Shown here: piece after piece, positions 59,245-64,000 of the stretch
How the letters are laid out: each line of letters starts with the position of its first letter
Position numbering within the stretch: the first letter of the stretch is position 1
DNA from: Ruminococcaceae bacterium Marseille-P2935
GTDB taxonomy: Bacteria; Bacillota; Clostridia; Oscillospirales; Ruminococcaceae
Assembly: GCA_900104565.1 (NCBI GenBank)
Contig: LT629952.1
Coordinates: forward strand, 186,001 to 250,000
Direction: 5' to 3'
DNA: 64,000 nt
The notes under the pieces: model-generated
Seen by the model: only the letters and a program-made list of their open reading frames with translations
Database searches by the model: none
What the model was told of the DNA's origin: nothing
Made by a program: the position numbers and the translations under genes

Positions 59245-60004
59245 TCAGCGGCCCGCTGCCTTTACCAAGGTTTAGCCCTGCCTCTAATGCGCCGGTGATG
59301 TATTCTTTCGCCAGTTGTACGCTTTCCGGCAAAGTTCTTTCGGCAGCCAGTCCGCAGGCAATCGCACTGGAAAGTGTACAGCCGGTACCATGGGTATTAG
59401 GATTATCGATATGTTTGCCCCGGTACCAATAGCACCTTCCATGGTCATAAAGCAAATCATCAGCAGTATTCGCAAAATGCCCGCCTTTTATTAGCACTGC
59501 GCCGCCGCAGGATGGAGCAATTTTTTCTGCTGCTTCTAGCATGGCTTTTTCGCTGGTTATTTTTATTTTGCTTAATACTTCAGCTTCTGGAATATTGGGG
59601 GTGATTACTGTGGCCAGCGGAAGCAGACGCTGAATTAAAACGTTGGATGCATCATCCTGCAGCAGTTTGCTGCCACTGGTTGAAACCATTACGGGGTCGA
59701 CTACTACATTTTTAACGTGATACTGTATGAGCTTGTCTGCAATTACCTTAATTAATGCAGAGCTGCTTACCATGCCAACCTTGACTGCATCAGGAACAAT
59801 ATCATTAAAAATACAGTCAAGCTGTTTTTCCAAAAAATCCGGAGTGCTTTCCAATATTCCATAAACGCCGGTGGTGTTTTGAGCAGTAAGGGCGGTAATT
59901 GCGCTCATAGCATACATATTGTGGGCACAGATAGTTTTTATATCAGCTTGTATTCCGGCTCCGCCACTACAGTCTGAGCCGGCAATTGTCAGTACTTTTT
60001 TCAT
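59225..60004 (-). CDS. thiD: Hydroxymethylpyrimidine (phosphate) kinase
   Basis: A 259-residue ribokinase-fold enzyme that phosphorylates HMP and HMP-P. The typical start VLTIAGSDCSGGAGIQADIK, the middle VVVDPVMVSTSG, the loop LIKGGHF and the catalytic end NTHGTGCTLSSAIA are all present. ATG 60004 overlaps the stop of the HAD gene (TAATG). It is the last gene of the thiamine operon. Confidence 0.94.
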   Translation of the reverse strand: MKKVLTIAGSDCSGGAGIQADIKTICAHNMYAMSAITALTAQNTTGVYGILESTPDFLEKQLDCIFNDIVPDAVKVGMVSSSALIKVIADKLIQYHVKNVVVDPVMVSTSGSKLLQDDASNVLIQRLLPLATVITPNIPEAEVLSKIKITSEKAMLEAAEKIAPSCGGAVLIKGGHFANTADDLLYDHGRCYWYRGKHIDNPNTHGTGCTLSSAIACGLAAERTLPESVQLAKEYITGALEAGLNLGKGSGPLNHLYRL

Positions 60005-60651
60005 TATTCAACCTCCAGTTCTTTTAAGGAATGATAATAATAATCGCAGATTCCGCAAATTTCCGATTTATCAGCCTGAGCAGATGAATCATATACGGCT
60101 CCAACGCTAAAACCTGCTTGTTTGGCAGCTTTTAACGCATACAATGCGTCGTCAAGCACCAGCACTTTGTGATAATGAATGATCCCCATTCGGTGTGCTG
60201 CCCGGCAGAATATTTCTGGGTTATCTTTTCCCATACCTTCTTCCGTGCAGGTAAGAATAAACTGAAAATACTCTGCTGCATGTAATCTGTTAAGTGCAGA
60301 CAGCACATGCTCCCGTTCACTTGCCGTTACTATGCACATGGGTATGCCTAGGCGGGCTAGCCGTTCTAATGCTTGTTTGGCATAGGGCTTTAGCTGTACG
60401 TTAAAATCGTACTCTTCTGCTACCTGGTCAGCAATTTCTGCCATAGTTTGCTGTGTGGTCTGCATGATTTGGAAACGCTGGTTCAGGTATTCGCTGGCCT
60501 GCGCTAAGCCCATAGGGCGCAGTTTACTTCGCAGGTCGGCCGGAGGAACAATTCCGCGTTTTTGCAAAAAGGGCAATTCAAAGCTTTCCCAAATATACAT
60601 AGAGTCAATCAGCGTACCGTCTAAATCGAATATTACCGCATCTGTTTTCAT
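60004..60651 (-). CDS. HAD phosphatase in the thiamine operon
   Basis: A 215-residue haloacid-dehalogenase hydrolase. Motif I is VIFDLDGTLIDS (nucleophile Asp10 and acid Asp12), motif II IVTASERE, motif III around GKDNPEIF and motif IV VLVLDDALYALKAAKQAG. A helical cap lies at about 18-85. The start ATG 60651 overlaps the thiE stop by 4 nt. In this position a phosphatase for thiamine monophosphate or for an HMP/THZ phosphate is plausible, but the family is broad and the substrate is inference. Confidence 0.85.
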   Translation of the reverse strand: MKTDAVIFDLDGTLIDSMYIWESFELPFLQKRGIVPPADLRSKLRPMGLAQASEYLNQRFQIMQTTQQTMAEIADQVAEEYDFNVQLKPYAKQALERLARLGIPMCIVTASEREHVLSALNRLHAAEYFQFILTCTEEGMGKDNPEIFCRAAHRMGIIHYHKVLVLDDALYALKAAKQAGFSVGAVYDSSAQADKSEICGICDYYYHSLKELEVE

Positions 60652-61289
60652 TTTTGCACTATTTGGCGGCAAAGGGGCAAAAGTCTCTGTGCAGCTTCTG
60701 TGGGATTTATATCTGCAAAAATAGCGGAGATAATGGCAGCACCATCTACACCCGTTTCACGCAGTTTTAGAATATTATTTTCACCTATTCCTCCAATTGC
60801 TACTACAGGGATAGTAACCGCATTACAAATATTCTTTAGCTCCTCAATTGATAAGGTGCCGGCATCTGTTTTAGTAGAGGTTGCAAATACTGCTCCGCAC
60901 CCCAAATAGTCGGCGCCTGCTGCTTGGGCGTCCAGCGCTTCCTGTACGCTGTGCGCGCTTACGCCAATTATTTTTCCTGGACCAAGCAATTTTCTGGTGC
61001 GGGCAACTTCACCGTCCTGCTGTCCAATATGTACCCCATCAGCGCCGGACAATAATGCCACCTGAGGGTTATCGTTAATAATCAGCGGAATGTTATATTT
61101 ACGGCAGATGGGCAGAACTTTTTGCGCTTCAGTAACAAAGGCAGCTTCGTCCAATTTCTTTTCTCTCAGCTGCAGCAAAGTTACGCCGGCTTTTAATACT
61201 TGCTCCAGCTGAGTATAAAAATCGCGCCCGTTCAGCCAGGTGCGGTCGGTAACTGCGTATAGCAGCATTTGTTCTTTACAAATATTCAA
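60648..61289 (-). CDS. thiE: Thiamine-phosphate synthase
   Basis: A 213-residue TIM-barrel enzyme that joins HMP-PP and THZ-P to thiamine phosphate. It shows LLYAVTDRTWLNG, VTLLQLREKKLDE (diphosphate-binding), LIINDNPQVAL with ADGVHIGQQDG, IGVSAHSVQEA and the end VVAIGGIGENNI. The start is TTG 61289 after AAGGAGG. It overlaps thiM by 14 nt and the HAD gene by 4 nt. Confidence 0.95.
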   Translation of the reverse strand: MNICKEQMLLYAVTDRTWLNGRDFYTQLEQVLKAGVTLLQLREKKLDEAAFVTEAQKVLPICRKYNIPLIINDNPQVALLSGADGVHIGQQDGEVARTRKLLGPGKIIGVSAHSVQEALDAQAAGADYLGCGAVFATSTKTDAGTLSIEELKNICNAVTIPVVAIGGIGENNILKLRETGVDGAAIISAIFADINPTEAAQRLLPLCRQIVQK

Positions 61290-62085
61290 CCCGAATTCCT
61301 CCTTGTAATTCCACAGGGGAGATTAAGCTAACTTCATCAATTAGGCAAACCCTGAAGCTGCCTGAACCAGTATGTTTTAGATACATGTTTTGTTCGGCAC
61401 GCTCACCGCATAATCCCACAAGGCCCACCGCAGCGGCCACTGCTGTAAACAAATCAGGATTTGAAGCACAGAAGGCGCCGGTCAGGGCAGATAACATACA
61501 GCCTGCACCTGTAATACGGGCTAAAACTGGGCTGCCGTTTTTTATCACCGCAATACGTTTTCCGTCTGTAATAATATCAACTTTTCCGGTAACCGCTACT
61601 ACCGTTTGGTGTTGGCCTGCAAATTTGCGGGCCAACAGGGCTGTATGTTCTAGCGAGAGACCGGTTAGGGTGGTATCAACGCCCTTTTCGGCAGACACAC
61701 CTTCCGAAAGGGTGAACAGTTCCGACTGGTTGCAGCGAATCGCGGAAAAATGAATTTTCTTTAAAAGCCGGCATATGTTTTCACGGCGAAAACTGGATGC
61801 ACCAACCCCAACGGGGTCCAACACAACGGGAATTCCGGCATGGTTTGCGGCAAGGCCTGCTTTTAACATTGCGGTAAACTTTTGAACGCTTGGTGTGCCG
61901 GTATTCAACACTAACCCATCACTGTTTGCAGCGATTTCCTCCACTTCCAATTCATTTTCCGCCATAATTGGGCTTGCGCCGCACGCCAATAAAATATTAG
62001 CGCAGTCATTTATGCTGACAAGGTTGGTTATAGTATGTACGAGCGGTTTGTGGGACTTTACGTTTTCTAGCGCTTTTTGAAACAT
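61276..62085 (-). CDS. thiM: Hydroxyethylthiazole kinase
   Basis: A 269-residue enzyme that phosphorylates hydroxyethylthiazole for salvage. It has VHTITNLVSINDCANILLA, a MAENELEVEEIA stretch, VVLDPVGVGASSFR, ISAIRCNQSE-like FSAIRCNQSELF, VVAVTGKVDIITDG and the catalytic ITGAGCMLSALTGAF. ATG 62085 has TGGAG upstream; the longer frame to 62115 lies in cytX. It overlaps cytX by 19 nt. Confidence 0.95.
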   Translation of the reverse strand: MFQKALENVKSHKPLVHTITNLVSINDCANILLACGASPIMAENELEVEEIAANSDGLVLNTGTPSVQKFTAMLKAGLAANHAGIPVVLDPVGVGASSFRRENICRLLKKIHFSAIRCNQSELFTLSEGVSAEKGVDTTLTGLSLEHTALLARKFAGQHQTVVAVTGKVDIITDGKRIAVIKNGSPVLARITGAGCMLSALTGAFCASNPDLFTAVAAAVGLVGLCGERAEQNMYLKHTGSGSFRVCLIDEVSLISPVELQGGIRVEYL

Positions 62086-63263
62086 AGTTTTTCTCCATAA
62101 TGGCAAATAACACATAGTAAGCTGATAGCGACCATGACCGGCAGGGTATTTCCCAGTGCAAAATCAATTGTCATAAACCAGCGGTAGCCAATAAAACCAA
62201 TAACCCACAAAACAATGTTTTTTATATTCATTTTACAGTGTTCGTCAATCTGTTCTTTTTTAAACAGAAAATAGTCGGTAAATAAAATAGCAAACAGCGG
62301 GGCAAATACTGAGCCAATTAAATACAGAAAATTTTCATACTGGCTCATAGAGATGAAAATTGCCATGATTGTGCCAAGAACAGTAGTGAGTATGGCCGCG
62401 TGTTTTTCTTTGATTTTTGGGCTGAGGTTGGCTGCGCTTACTCCAGCAGAATAAGCATCTAAAAAAGTAGTTGTAACAGTGGACAACACAATAATGAGCA
62501 AAGCAATAACCCCCATTCCACTGGCCAAAAGTATTTGGCTGATATCGGAGGTCCCGGCAAATATGGCTGCACCCAACCCAATGATATACATAAAGCAGGA
62601 CCCAACAAAGTAGGCAAGACTGCTGAACATGGTTCCGCTTACCGGTTTTTTTGCTTCACGGGTATAGTCGGCAATAAGCGGGAGCCAGCTCAATGGCATA
62701 GCTACACTAAGCTCTACAGCGGCGCCAAAGGTGATGGTTCCAAAACTCTCATGATCCAATGTACCACTGGAAAAAGCTTTCCAGCCGAGAATAGCGCAAA
62801 AAATAAACAGGGCTGTCATTGCCACAATATTAACTTTAGATAGGTTTTTAATACCTATGATAATCCAAAGAATAATTAATGCACCTATTAACACACACCA
62901 AAGAGGAAAACTGTCAATTCCGAAGCGGATGGTGATTGCATTAATCGCCACAGCTCCGTTTATGATCATTATGGCAGTCCAACCTAAAAGCTGCAAAATA
63001 TTTAAAATAGAGAAAAAATAGGAACCGTACCGCCCAAAAGAAATGCGGGTGCTCTGAATGGACGAGAGACGGCTTTTGGCACCAATTAATCCTGCCAATA
63101 TCAATATGATGCCGCCGATTAAATGACCGATCAGGACAGCTGTGATACCTTTTGCCAACCCAAGCGGCGCTAGCAAAACGCCGGTTGCAATTTCGGCAAT
63201 GCTGACAGCAGCGCCAAACCAGATTAAAGATAAATTTAAATTTGATGTTTTATTTTCCTGCAT
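62067..63263 (-). CDS. cytX: Putative hydroxymethylpyrimidine transporter CytX
   Basis: A 398-residue membrane protein with about 12 helices of the NCS1 (nucleobase:cation symporter) family. Its start WFGAAVSIAEIATGVLLAPLG and the stretches IGGIILILAGLIGAKS and AMPLSWLPLIADYTREA match the CytX branch, which occurs in thiamine operons and is thought to take up HMP. Position between thiW and thiM supports this. The shared leader hairpin lies directly before ATG 63263. Confidence 0.9.
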   Translation of the reverse strand: MQENKTSNLNLSLIWFGAAVSIAEIATGVLLAPLGLAKGITAVLIGHLIGGIILILAGLIGAKSRLSSIQSTRISFGRYGSYFFSILNILQLLGWTAIMIINGAVAINAITIRFGIDSFPLWCVLIGALIILWIIIGIKNLSKVNIVAMTALFIFCAILGWKAFSSGTLDHESFGTITFGAAVELSVAMPLSWLPLIADYTREAKKPVSGTMFSSLAYFVGSCFMYIIGLGAAIFAGTSDISQILLASGMGVIALLIIVLSTVTTTFLDAYSAGVSAANLSPKIKEKHAAILTTVLGTIMAIFISMSQYENFLYLIGSVFAPLFAILFTDYFLFKKEQIDEHCKMNIKNIVLWVIGFIGYRWFMTIDFALGNTLPVMVAISLLCVICHYGEKLCFKKR

Positions 63264-63303
63264 AATATGTTCCTTTCAGCCGTTTCGCATCGGCATAAAA
63301 ATA
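63264..63303 (-). promoter_or_regulatory. Shared leader motif, cytX copy
   Basis: RNA sense: U-rich run, then GCCG-AUGCGAAA-CGGC (stem 63279-63282 with 63291-63294), then UGAAAGGAACAUAUU and the start codon. It has the same geometry as the copies before aroB and tyrA. Confidence 0.55.
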
Positions 63304-63551
63304 TATTAAAAAGTACTCTATAAGCAAGAAACTTCAAGTTTGAAATAGTTCTTGAAGTTACCTGGCAGTTACCGTATGGCTGCCCGCGCCAGTGTTCTTT
63401 CATACAAACTTTTGCAGATTTTTTGCCTTCAAGGTTACCCTACGGGTAATTGTTTTTGTTTTGCTTATCCATTTGGTATATGCTTTCCACCATGGAAGAC
63501 ACGGCACATAATGATAAGTTAAGAGTATTGTATGCTTCCTATAGGGGGGCT
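63304..63551. other. Gap between thiW and cytX
   Basis: It holds a 9-bp stem AACTTCAAG/CTTGAAGTT at about 63330-63360 and short stems near 63363 and 63431. No TPP riboswitch core was recognised; one may lie upstream of thiW, outside the window. Confidence 0.45.
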
Positions 63552-64000
63552 TTAATTGGCATGACCCTGCAAAAGTTTATCCATCACTTTTGTTTTACGA
63601 AGTGCTGCAACTAATACAGCCGCAATCAGGGTTCCGCCTGCCGTGCTGACAAAGAATGGGAGAACATAGGCAAACAGTGCGGCGTTTGCGTTGCCTAAAA
63701 CATAAACGGCAACCGGGTAGGCGATCAATCCACCGATTATGCTGGTTCCAAAAATTTCACCGGCATAGGTAAAAGTAAGCTTTTTACTATATTGAAATAC
63801 AAGACCACAAATGAGTGCTCCACACATACTGCCGGGAAAGGCCAGAAAACTGCCGGTTCCAATTGCTACCCGGATCAAACTGGTTATAAACGCCATGCCA
63901 ACGCCGTACCAAGGGCCTAAAAAGACAGCGGCCAGCACATTAACCATGTGCTGAATTGGAAAGCATTTAGACACCCCTACCGGAATGTAAAAGGGTGAAC
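63552..64000 (-). CDS. thiW: ThiW, thiamine-precursor ECF S component (5' part beyond window)
   Basis: 149 residues are visible and the N-terminus is cut by the right edge. The open frame continues through FYIPVGVSKCFPIQHMVN to the edge, so a GTG at 63974 is not the start. Segments VLAAVFLGPWYGVGMAF, SLIRVAIGTGSFLAFPGSM and AYPVAVYVLGN fit ThiW, the thiazole-specific substrate-binding membrane subunit of an energy-coupling factor transporter. It is first in the visible operon thiW-cytX-thiM-thiE-HAD-thiD. Confidence 0.9.
   Translation of the reverse strand, partial: SPFYIPVGVSKCFPIQHMVNVLAAVFLGPWYGVGMAFITSLIRVAIGTGSFLAFPGSMCGALICGLVFQYSKKLTFTYAGEIFGTSIIGGLIAYPVAVYVLGNANAALFAYVLPFFVSTAGGTLIAAVLVAALRKTKVMDKLLQGHAN

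Noticed and set aside
63264-63551. TPP riboswitch before cytX
   Set aside because: The conserved CUGAGA and pyrophosphate-helix motifs were not found on the minus strand.

Overview
The window looks like a chromosomal segment of a low-to-moderate G+C Clostridia (Bacillota), most like the Ruminococcaceae/Oscillospiraceae group. The evidence is the ffs-dnaX-ybaB-recR order shared with Bacillus, strong AGGAGG ribosome sites, TTG and GTG starts, RsgI-like anti-sigma proteins, a yybP-ykoY manganese riboswitch, a sporulation-type ferritin-like remnant and the ECF-type ThiW/CytX thiamine genes. No prophage, IS element, CRISPR array, rRNA or tRNA was seen. Family names come from recognised motifs, not from searches.

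Layout. 1-2.8 kb: a repeat-built flavin-type lipoprotein (cut by the window edge), a decayed transporter and an ATP-grasp enzyme. 2.9-11.2 kb (minus strand): an aromatic amino acid cluster aroF-tyrA-aroB-aroA-aroC-pheA. It makes DAHP and leads to prephenate, Phe and the Tyr precursor, but lacks aroD/E/K. aroF is preceded by a Phe/Tyr-rich leader peptide plus an intrinsic terminator, a classic attenuator. A 40-nt leader hairpin motif recurs directly before aroB, tyrA, pheA and, 55 kb away, cytX. 11.8-18.0 kb: a membrane protein, trxB, xpt, zupT and an rRNA methyltransferase, with a 90-bp palindromic tandem repeat. 18.5-24.7 kb (minus): a CUT2 sugar-type ABC importer in one operon with two metallopeptidases (M20 and M28). 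25-31.3 kb: an ABC-F ATPase, an AI-2E family permease, a broken ferritin-like gene and an unrecognised membrane-anchored protein with a tiny partner.

31.6-37.6 kb: PepV-like dipeptidase, CopZ-like protein, SRP RNA, dnaX, ybaB, recR, a GtrA protein, smpB and tmRNA; this is the housekeeping core. 38.1-40.9 kb: an ECF sigma factor, its RsgI-like anti-sigma partner and a second RsgI-like protein whose acidic tail is coded by thirteen 18-bp repeats. 41.2-45.3 kb: a MarR regulator controlling a heterodimeric ABC exporter. 45.7-50.5 kb: a cysteine-less HMA-fold protein, two tiny hydrophilic proteins, the Mn riboswitch with mntP, an XRE regulator, an exopolysaccharide-type sugar phosphotransferase and a PfkB kinase.

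50.5-59.0 kb: a deoxyribosyltransferase-like protein, the alkylation repair pair ogt-alkD, an orphan PadR, two acetyltransferases, a large M28 peptidase and a pyruvate kinase-like protein without the C-terminal domain. 59.0-64.0 kb (minus): a thiamine operon thiW-cytX-thiM-thiE-HAD phosphatase-thiD, with overlapping starts and stops from cytX onward and a 288-bp gap after thiW, ending next to an EAL-like fragment and a perfect 40-bp terminator palindrome. Several starts given here lie downstream of the longest possible ORF start because a good ribosome site points to the internal codon; these are explained entry by entry.
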